Positions 1-8,466 of a stretch of DNA of 16,029 bases are shown piece by piece. Numbering within the stretch: position 1 is the first letter of the stretch; each line of letters opens with the position of its first letter. The translations under genes were made by a program, and so were the position numbers. A model generated the notes under the pieces. The model was not told the DNA's origin. It saw nothing but the letters and a program-made list of their open reading frames with translations, and did not search any database. Origin of the DNA: Acidobacteriota bacterium (lineage in GTDB: Bacteria; Acidobacteriota; Terriglobia; Terriglobales; Acidobacteriaceae); assembly GCA_021781255.1 (NCBI GenBank), contig JAJXXG010001054.1:1-16029 (forward strand), given 5' to 3'.

Positions 1-1239
1 GGTAAGCTTCAACCACACCGAATCTCCAAAGTAGCTGACGCATGCCAGAACGCGGCCATCCGGTGAGAGGCTTGTCTGTACGCATCCTGCATAATCGACA
101 AAATCCTGAATATCCGTTGGCTGGCCGGTCGCGAGCTGCCATCGCTCAACGTGGAAATCGTTGTAATTGAATACAAGGTCTTGCGAGTCGGGCGTAAACT
201 GCGCCATCTCCGCGCCCTGCGCATCCACTGAGAATCGCAACTGCAGCGGCGACGTGCTAAGAACATGAATCTGGTAAGCATCCTGGGCCAGAACGTACTT
301 TCCATCCGGGCTCAGCGCCACGTTCTCCAGTGCAGGATTCATGGGCTGTTGAAGAGCAGCGGAAGGAAGGCCCGGCGTAGCAGGCACGATAGGATTGATG
401 CGCTGCTTGCGCATCGCCTCCTGAAAAGGCTTGAACCCCGTGCGGTACAAGGCGCGCGGGTCGCGGCAGCTTCCCGGCAAAGATGCAACAAGCTTATTCG
501 CCATGCGCACGCGCAGGCTGATGTCAGGCGTCAAATCGAAGACATCCGTAAATAGATTCCCAGTGTAGCCTCCATTGTCATTCACGCGATCGAGAAATAT
601 AGCAAAGGCGCGCGGGTCATAGTGGGCCTTGATCATGGCCCACATTCCAACGCGGTCTGCGAGAACCTCGTCGTCCTCCTGCTCATCCGGGCTCAAGAAC
701 GAGTATTCGTCGGGAGGAATGTTCAGCATGCGCTCGAACTTGTCGTACACGTCCGCCCGGTCCCCGAGCTTCTTCACATGCATCAGTCTCTTCATCCGGC
801 GCGTGATCCCGGAGGCCGTGTGGTGGATGTAAACTCTTCCGATCTCCTGAGCAAGCATCGCAGCCAGCTCATCTTCGTTGCGCGCGTCCATGATCAGCTT
901 GCGGCTGATGTAGATGCGCCCTCCCGCCAGCGAGAAGGCGCGCAGCTCCGCCGATTCGAAGACCCGGACCGTGTAGTGAATCCGGGTGGGCGGCAGTTGC
1001 TGCAGCAGCCGCTGCCCGATTTCGTTCAGATACTCACTCTCATCCGCGGGCAGCAGCGTATAGCGCGGCTCGATCATGTCGGCCTGGGCGTCTCCAAGCC
1101 ACTGCTCCTGCTGGTCGGTGAAGATGTCGGCCCGATTCACGCGAAGCCGGGGCTGGCGCACCGAGCAGGCCGGCTCAACTGCACCGGCAACGCGCGTCAA
1201 TGCGATCAACAACAGTAGCCCGGTAAGTCGTCGTCTCAT
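1..1239 (-). CDS. Exported M48 metalloprotease-like protein with C-terminal propeller-type repeats, degenerate zinc motif (partial)
   Basis: The reading frame is open from an ATG at 1239 to the window edge: 413 codons with no stop, so the C-terminus is missing. Residues 1-20 form a signal peptide (MRRR, then a hydrophobic run ending AGA), which predicts export. Residues 40-250 have the layout of M48 (Ste24/BepA-like) peptidases: the FSLAGGRIYISRKL strand region, the LAAMLA helix at 125-130, and a YDPRAF helix near 207-212. The expected HExxH is replaced by QEIGR (131-135), so both zinc-binding histidines are lost, while the distal ExxAD motif (191-195) is kept. From about residue 302, LSPDGKYVLAQD, FTPDSQDLVF and LSPDGRVLAC resemble WD40/TolB-type propeller strands. 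M48 proteases normally act in envelope protein quality control; this copy is probably inactive as a zinc protease and may bind proteins instead. It lies 81 bp downstream of the GH2 gene on the same strand. Confidence 0.8.
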   Translation of the reverse strand, partial: MRRRLTGLLLLIALTRVAGAVEPACSVRQPRLRVNRADIFTDQQEQWLGDAQADMIEPRYTLLPADESEYLNEIGQRLLQQLPPTRIHYTVRVFESAELRAFSLAGGRIYISRKLIMDARNEDELAAMLAQEIGRVYIHHTASGITRRMKRLMHVKKLGDRADVYDKFERMLNIPPDEYSFLSPDEQEDDEVLADRVGMWAMIKAHYDPRAFAIFLDRVNDNGGYTGNLFTDVFDLTPDISLRVRMANKLVASLPGSCRDPRALYRTGFKPFQEAMRKQRINPIVPATPGLPSAALQQPMNPALENVALSPDGKYVLAQDAYQIHVLSTSPLQLRFSVDAQGAEMAQFTPDSQDLVFNYNDFHVERWQLATGQPTDIQDFVDYAGCVQTSLSPDGRVLACVSYFGDSVWLKLT

Positions 1240-1320
1240 CCCACAACTCTGCACAGGAACTCAAGAGAGCATCAGGCTAGCGCAATCGCCGATGGCGCGG
1301 CAACCAGGGAATCTCCGCCT

Positions 1321-3891
1321 CTACCGGCCCAGCTCACTGTCAGACTTCGCAGCCCTGCTTTCAACCGCCACCTCCGCTGTGCCCAGGCCTTCGCCATGCG
1401 CTGTCAGCCGTATCGTTCCCGGAGTATTGGATGTCCGGATCACAACCAGCGCGCGTCCATGGAAAAGCACTCTGTGGTCACCCTGGTACAGCTCCCTGCT
1501 GGTTTGGTCGCCATTGCCCACCGCGATCATCGAGCCGGGACCGCTCACCGTGAAGCTCACCTCCTCGGTCGCATTGGGCTGCGGCCGCCCCTGCGCGTCC
1601 AGCGCCTCGACCGTGATGAAGGTGAGATCCTCGCCATCGGCCTGCAGCACCGTGCGATCCGCGCTCAAGCGCAGCTTCGCCGCATCGCCCACCGTCTGCA
1701 ACACGCTCGTGGCAACCTCACGCCCGCCATTCACGCCAACCGCCTTCAGCGTGCCCGCCGCATACGGAACCGTGAACACAGCCTTGCGTTGTTGTTCCAC
1801 CGTGGTGGCCATCTCGCCCACGAGTTTGTTGTTCAGGTAAAGGCGTACTTTTTCCGTCCCGGCATACACCTCCACCTGCATGTCTTTGCCGTCCTCGCCC
1901 GGCCAGGTCCAGCTCGGCAGCGTCGGATACACGCTCCATCCAATTGCAATAATCTTCTTGCCCTCCGGTTCAGGCAGGCGCACGGTTGCATAAACCCGGT
2001 CGCCTCCGTTCCAAAGAATGTCGCGATAATACGATTGCGGCTTCCGATAGCCCGTCAGATCCAGATCGCCCGAGTCCGCCGCGTGCCACGGGAACCCCGG
2101 AAACATAAGGCTCATCATCGGATTCGGCTTCGCATTCTGTTGCTGCTGCGCAAATCCTTCAAACGGGTTCTTACCGTCCGCGCCCATGTTGGCCATCATC
2201 TGCTTCATCATCGAAGCAACCTGATTCACCTGCTTTGCCTGTTCCGGCGTCGCGTACGTCCAGCTTCCAATGCCGGACTCGCCAAGATAATCCATCGCCG
2301 TCCACACAAACTCGCCAACAACGTACGGCTTCTCATGCACAATCTTCCATTCATCAAATGCCGCGGAAGGCACGGACTCGGTCGTCATCATGATGCGGCT
2401 CGGAACCCGCTCATGATCCTTGGCCCCGTTCTGCTCAACGTTGTAGTTGTACCCCGCGATGTCGAGCTGAGCCATCACGGCATCTGTGCTCGGCGTATAG
2501 GTCGCGCCGGGGAAAGCCTCAGTCAACGGCCGTGTACTGTCCAGAGAACGGACTTCGCCAGCAAGTCGCTTTGCAATCGGCGCTCCGGCCGGCGTCCACG
2601 CCTCGGGAATCTCGTTGCCAATGCCCCAGACAACAATGGAAGGATGATTGCGATCGCGCAGCACCATGGAGTCAATGTCCTGCTTCCACCAGTCGTTGAA
2701 GTAGCGCGCGTAGTCGTACTTCGCCTTGCTCGTCGTCCACACATCGAATGGCTCATCCAGAACCAGAAGCCCCAGCCGGTCGCACGCATCCAGAAACGCC
2801 GGCGAGGGCGGATTGTGCGCCGTGCGTACTGCGTTGAAGCCCGCGGCCTTCAGCAGTTCCACGCGCCGCTCTTCTGCTCGATCAAATGCTGCCGCGCCCA
2901 GCGCCCCGTTGTCGTGATGCACGCTCCCCCCGGCAAGCTTGATCGGCTTGCCGTTGAGCACCAGACCTTGGTCCACTGACCAGGCAAGTGTGCGCACGCC
3001 AAAATTCGTCTCCACCCGATCGATCACTTTGCCCGACTGAAGAATTTCCGTGACCGCGCGATACAGCGTGGGAGTCTCCGGCGACCACAGCTCCGGATGC
3101 GGCAGCGGAATCTCCTGCGATGCTTCCTCCTGCGCGCCGGCCCCGATCTGAAGCTTGGATTCTCCCTTTACAACCGATCTGTTTTGCGCAGAGAAGACTG
3201 TCGTCTTCACCGTCACGGCTGCCGCGTTCGCTGTGTCGTTTTGCACCTGTGTGCGGACCGCAACCTTCGCACCGTTGGCCGATGCCTCAGGCGTGCTCAC
3301 AAAAACGCCCCACGGCGATACATGAACTGGATTCGTGACGACCACCCGAACATGCCGGTAAATCCCCGCTCCGCTATACCAGCGGCTGCTCGGCTGCTCT
3401 GAGTCGTCCACGCGCACCGCAAGAACATTCGCCTTCGAGAAATCCAGGCCCGCAGTCAGGTCAAAGCGAAAGCTCGTGTAGGCATAGGGATGAATCCCCA
3501 GCTTCTTCCCGTTCAAATACACCGTGGCATTGCTCGCGACCCCGTCGAACTCGACGCTCACCTGCTTGCCTTTCCAGTTCGCGGGAGCCGTGAATGTCTT
3601 CCGGTACCAACCAATGCCAGCCGGGAAAAAGCCCCCGCCGGATCCCGTTGGGTTCTTCGCCTCCGGAGCGCCTTCAATGCTCCAGTCGTGCGGCAGATTC
3701 ACTGTCCGCCACGCCGAGTCGTTGAAGGTCGGCGCCTGCACATCCGCGGGATCGCCCAGCAGGAATCTCCAATTCAAATCAGCCGCAAGCGTCTCACGTC
3801 CTGCGTGAGATCCCGCCGCGTGAAGACCAGGCGTCGCAGCCAAAACGGCGGCAAAAAGGATTGCAATCATCCGAGTCAATCGTGGAAGCAT
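1321..3891 (-). CDS. Secreted glycoside hydrolase family 2 (beta-galactosidase type)
   Basis: This 856-aa protein has a signal peptide (residues 1 to about 26, ending LHAAG), so it is probably periplasmic or extracellular. The order of parts is that of GH2 beta-galactosidases: a jelly-roll sugar-binding domain (about 35-190, with NLPHDW at 65-70 and GIGWYRKTF at 92-100), an immunoglobulin-like domain (about 190-300), a TIM barrel (about 303-545) and C-terminal beta-domains of the DUF4982/GH2 domain-5 kind (about 670-845). The acid/base is predicted at E427 in GNE, after NHPSIVVWG, and the nucleophile at E505 in TTES. Such enzymes remove terminal beta-galactose or related sugars; exact specificity (galactosidase, glucuronidase or other) cannot be read here. 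An unusual Met/Gln/Asn-rich insert lies at about residues 555-600. The ATG at 3891 is supported by GGAGAG at 3897-3902 (minus strand). Confidence 0.9.
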   Translation of the reverse strand: MLPRLTRMIAILFAAVLAATPGLHAAGSHAGRETLAADLNWRFLLGDPADVQAPTFNDSAWRTVNLPHDWSIEGAPEAKNPTGSGGGFFPAGIGWYRKTFTAPANWKGKQVSVEFDGVASNATVYLNGKKLGIHPYAYTSFRFDLTAGLDFSKANVLAVRVDDSEQPSSRWYSGAGIYRHVRVVVTNPVHVSPWGVFVSTPEASANGAKVAVRTQVQNDTANAAAVTVKTTVFSAQNRSVVKGESKLQIGAGAQEEASQEIPLPHPELWSPETPTLYRAVTEILQSGKVIDRVETNFGVRTLAWSVDQGLVLNGKPIKLAGGSVHHDNGALGAAAFDRAEERRVELLKAAGFNAVRTAHNPPSPAFLDACDRLGLLVLDEPFDVWTTSKAKYDYARYFNDWWKQDIDSMVLRDRNHPSIVVWGIGNEIPEAWTPAGAPIAKRLAGEVRSLDSTRPLTEAFPGATYTPSTDAVMAQLDIAGYNYNVEQNGAKDHERVPSRIMMTTESVPSAAFDEWKIVHEKPYVVGEFVWTAMDYLGESGIGSWTYATPEQAKQVNQVASMMKQMMANMGADGKNPFEGFAQQQQNAKPNPMMSLMFPGFPWHAADSGDLDLTGYRKPQSYYRDILWNGGDRVYATVRLPEPEGKKIIAIGWSVYPTLPSWTWPGEDGKDMQVEVYAGTEKVRLYLNNKLVGEMATTVEQQRKAVFTVPYAAGTLKAVGVNGGREVATSVLQTVGDAAKLRLSADRTVLQADGEDLTFITVEALDAQGRPQPNATEEVSFTVSGPGSMIAVGNGDQTSRELYQGDHRVLFHGRALVVIRTSNTPGTIRLTAHGEGLGTAEVAVESRAAKSDSELGR

Positions 3892-4042
3892 CTGAACTCT
3901 CCATGTTCCGGCGATACGTCATGCAGTAGCAACAAACAACCGTGCTGATGCCGCGCAGAACTCCTTGCATTCCTGTGCGGCCCAGCCAATCAATAACAGC
4001 CATACTCCGTGCGGCGCAGCGGAAATGCTCCTCCCGCAGCTC

Positions 4043-4435
4043 TTACTTGGCCGGCGCGCTCGCGTCCTTTGCAGGGCTCGCCGTAAAGTCGCCCGTCACG
4101 CCAAATGGATCCACCTCCACGCTGCCTGAGATCGTGCCCGAGTCGTCCAGCGTTGCCGTGTAGATGAGAGTCAGCGGGCTGCCATTGTAGTCCGATTCAT
4201 ACTGCCAGGTCACCTTCTTCCCGTCGACGCTTCCGGTCACTGGCAGGTCCTTGTCCTCGGCGGACTTGCAAGTGCCGGTGATCTTGTTGTCCGCTTGGGT
4301 CAACGTGCATGCCTGGTCGCTTTCGTTTCCGGCAATGCTGTTATGGATGTTCCAGTGGCCTGTCAGGCTCGTGGCTCCCGCCGCAAAAGCGGAGGAGGCG
4401 CACAGCAGTAGGGATGTTGCGAGCAGTGTCTTCAT
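4043..4435 (-). CDS. Small secreted beta-rich protein of unknown function
   Basis: The protein has 130 aa. Residues 1-19 are a clean signal peptide (MKTLLATSLLLCASSAFA, then AG). The mature part alternates short hydrophobic strands with polar turns: LTGHWNI, ACTLTQADNKITGTC, LPVTGSVDGKKVTWQY, LTLIYTATLDDSGTISGSV. This looks like a small lipocalin-like or calycin-like beta-barrel of the kind found in secreted proteins of soil bacteria, but I cannot name a family. Two cysteines remain after cleavage (C43 and C56) and could form a disulfide. The tail (DASAPAK) is low in complexity. The frame stays open upstream to 4639, but the ATG at 4435 was chosen because it starts the signal peptide and follows AAAGGA. 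It sits between the GH3 and GH2 genes on the same strand. Its role may be linked to glycan capture, but that is only a guess from position. Confidence 0.8.
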   Translation of the reverse strand: MKTLLATSLLLCASSAFAAGATSLTGHWNIHNSIAGNESDQACTLTQADNKITGTCKSAEDKDLPVTGSVDGKKVTWQYESDYNGSPLTLIYTATLDDSGTISGSVEVDPFGVTGDFTASPAKDASAPAK

Positions 4436-4509
4436 GCGTATTCCTTTCGGTGTTGGGTTGAAGTCGATGTGTATGCAATCTCTTTCGTGCCGCTGTTCTT
4501 TTGAGCTGC

Positions 4510-4533
4510 GCGAGCGGCGATACCTTCGCTCGC
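4510..4533 (-). terminator. Hairpin after the GH3 gene
   Basis: A 7-bp perfect inverted repeat (GCGAGCG / CGCTCGC) with a 10-nt loop lies 15 nt after the GH3 stop codon in the direction of transcription. There is no clear U-run after it on the minus strand, so it may be a weak terminator, an mRNA-stabilising hairpin, or chance in GC-rich DNA. Confidence 0.3.
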
Positions 4534-4547
4534 CCCTCTCGTCCTGA

Positions 4548-6815
4548 TCACTTGAATGTGATTGCTTTTTGCAAAGGCAAGTCCCGCGACGAGCCGCCAA
4601 CCCGGATAACGTAACTTCCGGGAACCAGCTTCCACGCATCCGTTGCGTCGTCGTAGATGGTCAGCCGATCGCGGCTCACCGGAACGGAAACCTGCTTCGA
4701 CTCGCCCGGCGCAAGTTCAACCTTCGTCCACCCCACCAGCCGCTCGGGCGGTTCATCCGCCGCGTCCGGCAGCGATGCGTAGACCTGCGCAGTCTCTATC
4801 CCGGCGCGCTTGCCTGTGTTCTTCACTGTGAAAGAAACCGCTGTGCCGTCGCCCGCCGTTACAGAAAGTCCCGAGTAGGCAAACGACGTGTACGAGAGAC
4901 CAAATCCAAACGGGAACAGCACAGCCTTCTTCTCCGCGTCGTACCACTTGTAGCCAACCTTCAGCCCCTCGTCGTAGTTCGCATCGAAGAATGGACTCGT
5001 GACCATCGCCATCGCAATCAGGCCGGGAAAGCCAGCCAGCTTCGGAATCGGATGACTGGCATCGGCCTTCGGCGGAGCAAAGCGATTCGGGTGCGGCAAA
5101 TCCGCTTCGCTCCTGGGGAACGTCAGCGGGAGCTTGCCGGACGGGTTCACATCACCGAAGAGCAGGTTGGCAATCGCCTCTGATCCACGAATCCCCGGAT
5201 ACCACGCCTCCACCACGCCACTCACCTTGTCAATCCACGGCATCAGCGCAGCGCCGCCGGTTTCCAGCACCACAATCGTGTGCGGATTGGCCGCTGCCAC
5301 AGCCTCGATAAGCGCATCCTGGTTGTCGGGCAGTGAAAGATTCTTCAGGTCAATGCCCTCTGACTCGTGCTGCACTGCAAACACAATCGCCACCTGAGAC
5401 TTCCTGGCAAGCGCGGCCGCCGATGCAACATCCGCGCCCGAATCGAACCTCACCACCGCATGCGGCGCCTTCTCCTCAATCCCCTTCAGCGGCACTGAAC
5501 GCTGATACACCGTCGCCAGAAAAATCGCCATCGGGTTCCTCGCGATTTCCGGCGGAGGTGCAACAGGATTCCCGCCCGCTGGAGAAACCTGCGACGAGCC
5601 TCCGCCCGACATCACGCCGGCGTCGGCATGGCCTCCAATCACGGCGATGGATTGGATCGATGCTGCATTCAGCGGCAGAACGCCATGCTCGTTCTTCAGC
5701 AGCACTGCGCCTCGCTCTTCCGTCTTCTGCGCAACTTTGAATCCCTGCATCACGTCCGGCGATTCGCGTTGCGGCGGGTCGTCAACAATCCCCGAATCGA
5801 ATTCCGTGCGCAGAATGCGATGCACCATGTTATTGAGCCGATCCATCGGAACCTCGCCGCTCTCGACAGCCTTCTTCAGCGGCTCGCCGAAGGAATCGTT
5901 CCCTGGCATCTCCACGTCAAGACCCGCCATCGCAGCCTTCACAGTGCTTTGCGTAGCGCCCCAGTCTGAGACGACGATGCCTTTGAATCCAAAGTCGCCC
6001 TTCAGCACATCGGTCAGCGTGTACGTGTTCTCGCAGCCATACGTTCCGTTAATCCGGTTGTAAGAGCACATCACAGCGCCTGCGCCGGAGTCCTTCAATG
6101 CAATCTGAAACGCCAGCAGATCGCTCTCGCGCATCGCGCGCTTGCCAATCACGGAGTTCACGGTCGTGCGGCCGTCATCCTGGTCGTTCACGGCAAAGTG
6201 CTTCACATCCGTAATCAGGTGCAGCGCCTTTTCCGCCTTCAACTCCTGCCCCGCAAGCGTGCCTGCCAGCAGCGGGTCCTCGCCCTTGTATTCGAATGTG
6301 CGCCCATCGCGGGGTTCGCGAATCATGTTGATGCCCGAGCCGAGTGACATATTGAACCCCAGCGCGCGCATCTCGTGTCCCAGCATCGTGCCGATTTCAT
6401 AGGAGAGCGCAGGATCCCACGCCGCCGCCATCGCTTCCGCCGACGGCAACGCCGTCGCGTAGCGCCCATTCGCGCCCGCGCCAGACACGCCCTCCACCGA
6501 GTCCGTCATCTGCAAATCGGGAACACCCAGCCGCGGAACTCCGGGGATAAACCCCAGCGCCGAGATCGCGCGCGTGCCCGGCCCCGATTCCGGCGTCTTC
6601 ATGATCGTTTGCCAGCCGAGTCCGTGCAGCATCTGGATCTTCTCGTCCAGCGTCATTTCCTTGATGACCATATCGGCGCGCACATCGGGAGGCAAGCTCG
6701 TGTCCGACCAGGCATAGTGCTTCGGTTGAGACATCCCCGGGAACTGTGCAACAGCCCAGCAGCCCGTCAGGAGAACGGTCATCGTCGCGACCGCGCTGGC
6801 AATGCGCATTTTCAT
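4548..6815 (-). CDS. Secreted glycoside hydrolase family 3 (beta-glucosidase/xylosidase type)
   Basis: This 755-aa protein has the full three-part GH3 plan: an N-terminal barrel (about 40-340), an alpha/beta sandwich (about 365-570) and a C-terminal fibronectin III-like domain (about 650-750, with LVGWTKVELAPGE). Visible motifs are KHF (205-207) for substrate binding, the nucleophile D284 in VVSDWGATQ, and the probable acid/base E486 in the ESEG motif, followed by LSLPDNQ. The D-R pair usual after the EG is D489-L490 here. It should hydrolyse terminal beta-glucosyl or beta-xylosyl residues of oligosaccharides outside the cytoplasm. The signal region (1-23) contains LTGC at 16-19, which fits a lipobox, but also AVA-Q, which fits signal peptidase I, so it could be a lipoprotein or soluble. 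It starts 70 bp after the end of the emrB-like gene on the same strand, so read-through is possible. Confidence 0.92.
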   Translation of the reverse strand: MKMRIASAVATMTVLLTGCWAVAQFPGMSQPKHYAWSDTSLPPDVRADMVIKEMTLDEKIQMLHGLGWQTIMKTPESGPGTRAISALGFIPGVPRLGVPDLQMTDSVEGVSGAGANGRYATALPSAEAMAAAWDPALSYEIGTMLGHEMRALGFNMSLGSGINMIREPRDGRTFEYKGEDPLLAGTLAGQELKAEKALHLITDVKHFAVNDQDDGRTTVNSVIGKRAMRESDLLAFQIALKDSGAGAVMCSYNRINGTYGCENTYTLTDVLKGDFGFKGIVVSDWGATQSTVKAAMAGLDVEMPGNDSFGEPLKKAVESGEVPMDRLNNMVHRILRTEFDSGIVDDPPQRESPDVMQGFKVAQKTEERGAVLLKNEHGVLPLNAASIQSIAVIGGHADAGVMSGGGSSQVSPAGGNPVAPPPEIARNPMAIFLATVYQRSVPLKGIEEKAPHAVVRFDSGADVASAAALARKSQVAIVFAVQHESEGIDLKNLSLPDNQDALIEAVAAANPHTIVVLETGGAALMPWIDKVSGVVEAWYPGIRGSEAIANLLFGDVNPSGKLPLTFPRSEADLPHPNRFAPPKADASHPIPKLAGFPGLIAMAMVTSPFFDANYDEGLKVGYKWYDAEKKAVLFPFGFGLSYTSFAYSGLSVTAGDGTAVSFTVKNTGKRAGIETAQVYASLPDAADEPPERLVGWTKVELAPGESKQVSVPVSRDRLTIYDDATDAWKLVPGSYVIRVGGSSRDLPLQKAITFK

Positions 6816-6885
6816 CGATCCATCTGCCTTTCCGACTCAATTTGTTTGAACCGTCATGAAACGGCTTCTTCAAAGCAAAATCATG

Positions 6886-8466
6886 TTAGTGCATTCCCTG
6901 TGAAGCGGCCATCTCTTCCCGCGAAGGTCGCTTCATCAGGAAGGGAAGCGGAACAAGCAGTGCAACAATCACGCCAAGGACAAAGAACGTGCTGATAAAT
7001 GCAAGCACGTTCGCCTGCGCATCCAGCATCAGTTGAAGTTGCGCCAGTGAGTGCTGGCCTGCATCGGCCGCGCTGCTGCCCGTGCGCACCGCCCCCTGCT
7101 GTAACGCCGCCAGATAGCGGTCAAAGAAAATATTGCCGCGATAGAGATGCGAGGCGAGATCCACGCGGCTGATCTGCCGGTGCCGCGCCAGATAGCTCAC
7201 CAGAAACGATGTCCCCACCGCCCCGCCCAGATTGCGAACAAAGTTGCTGATGCCGGAGACCTGGTTATTGTTTTCCTGGCGCATTCCAACGTAAGACAGC
7301 GTGCTGATGGGAATGAAAATCAGCGGCAGGCCCACAACCTGAAAGACCCGCATCCACACAACCGTTGCAAAATCCACGTCCGGCGTGATCCTCATCATCC
7401 AGAACATGCTTGCCGACGTCAGCAGAAATCCAACCGCGATCACCTTGCGCGGATCGAACTTGCTTCCCAGGTATCCCGCAACCGGCATCAGCACAGCCAG
7501 CGCAATGCCGCCCGGAGACAACGCCCAGCCCGCGCGCTCCGCCGTATAGCCCAGTTGCAGTTGCAGAAACTGCGGAATAAGAATGGTGGATCCGTTCAGC
7601 ACCACGCCAAGGGTGAAATTGGAGATCGTCGCAGATCCAAAATTGCGAAGCTTCAGCAGTTGAAGTTGGATGATCGGGTTCGGGTGCGTCCATTCCCGCC
7701 AGATCATCGCGGCCAGCGCCACCGCGGCGATGGCCGCCGCCGTGCAAATTATCCCGGAATCGAACCACTCGAGCTGCTGCCCCTTGTCCAGCACGTACTG
7801 CAGGAACCCAACGCCAAGCACAATCGTCGCAATCCCGAAATAGTCCGTGTTCCCTCCGCGCTTCCTGCGCGCCTCATCCAGATGCGGAGGATCGTGCACC
7901 ACCCGCTGCGTCAGAAACAGCGAAACAATTCCTATCGGGACATTGATAAAAAAGATCCAATGCCAGCTGTAGTTGTCCGTGATCCACCCGCCCAAAGTCG
8001 GCCCGATCGCAGGCGCAACAACAATTGCCATCCCATAAATCGCAAATCCCATGTTCCGCTGTTCCGGGGTGAACGTGTCCGCAAGAATCGCCTGCTCGCT
8101 CGGACCGAGCCCTCCGCCGCCCAGGCCCTGCATGATGCGAAACACAATCAGCATCGGCAGGCTCGTTGCCATGCCGCAGAGCATCGAGCTTAACGTGAAC
8201 AGCACCACGCAGGCCATATAGAAGCGCTTTCTGCCAAACTGCGTCGAGAGCCAGCCGCTCATCGGCAGAACAATCGCGTTTGAAACCAGATAGCTCGTCA
8301 GAACCCACGTGCTCTCATCCGCCGTCGCGCCCAGGTTCCCTCCGATATGAGGAAGAGCAACGTTCGCAATCGAGGTGTCCAGCACCTCCATGAACGTGGC
8401 CAGCGTCACCGTCATGGCCACGACCCACGGGTTCACGCGGCCCGGCGCGGAAGTTAATTGAGCCAT
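6886..8466 (-). CDS. emrB: DHA2-family MFS drug efflux transporter (EmrB/QacA type)
   Basis: The 526-aa protein is of the size and pattern of 14-helix DHA2 transporters of the inner membrane, which export drugs using the proton gradient. It shows the family signatures: LDTSIANVALP in TM1 (29-39), GWLSTQFGRK (71-80, motif A in the loop between TM2 and TM3), the glycine-rich MQGLGGGGLG (112-121), and APAIGPTLGGW (151-161, the antiporter motif C). The last helix (about 490-513) is followed by a short cytoplasmic tail. The ATG at 8466 lies inside the 3' end of the emrA-like gene: the two genes overlap by 13 bp, and GAGG within the emrA end can serve as its ribosome binding site, so translation is probably coupled. 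With EmrA it would form a pump reaching across the periplasm to an outer-membrane channel; no channel gene is seen in this window. Substrate unknown. Confidence 0.92.
   Translation of the reverse strand: MAQLTSAPGRVNPWVVAMTVTLATFMEVLDTSIANVALPHIGGNLGATADESTWVLTSYLVSNAIVLPMSGWLSTQFGRKRFYMACVVLFTLSSMLCGMATSLPMLIVFRIMQGLGGGGLGPSEQAILADTFTPEQRNMGFAIYGMAIVVAPAIGPTLGGWITDNYSWHWIFFINVPIGIVSLFLTQRVVHDPPHLDEARRKRGGNTDYFGIATIVLGVGFLQYVLDKGQQLEWFDSGIICTAAAIAAVALAAMIWREWTHPNPIIQLQLLKLRNFGSATISNFTLGVVLNGSTILIPQFLQLQLGYTAERAGWALSPGGIALAVLMPVAGYLGSKFDPRKVIAVGFLLTSASMFWMMRITPDVDFATVVWMRVFQVVGLPLIFIPISTLSYVGMRQENNNQVSGISNFVRNLGGAVGTSFLVSYLARHRQISRVDLASHLYRGNIFFDRYLAALQQGAVRTGSSAADAGQHSLAQLQLMLDAQANVLAFISTFFVLGVIVALLVPLPFLMKRPSREEMAASQGMH

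Noticed and set aside
622..1218. A 198-codon open frame on the plus strand at the left end
   Set aside because: The minus strand over this stretch encodes the M48-like protein with a signal peptide and recognisable motifs; the plus-strand frame has none.
1287..1297. Small hairpin CGCC-GAT-GGCG after the GH2 gene
   Set aside because: A four-base stem in GC-rich DNA is expected by chance and has no U-run.
1396..2979. A 527-codon open frame on the plus strand, antisense to the GH2 gene
   Set aside because: Arg/His-rich composition, no recognisable motif, no ribosome site, and it lies fully within the GH2 coding region.
4043..4639. A longer version of the small secreted protein starting upstream at 4639
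   Set aside because: It would overlap the end of the GH3 gene and hide the signal peptide; the ATG at 4435 has a good ribosome site.
6848..6868. Hairpin GAACCGT/ACGG(C)TTC between emrB and the GH3 gene, a possible terminator
   Set aside because: Short stem with a bulge and no U-run in the minus-strand direction; cannot be told from chance.
7147..8193. A 348-codon open frame on the plus strand, antisense to emrB
   Set aside because: Its product is very rich in Arg, His and Gln with no family features, as expected from a shadow of a hydrophobic transporter gene.
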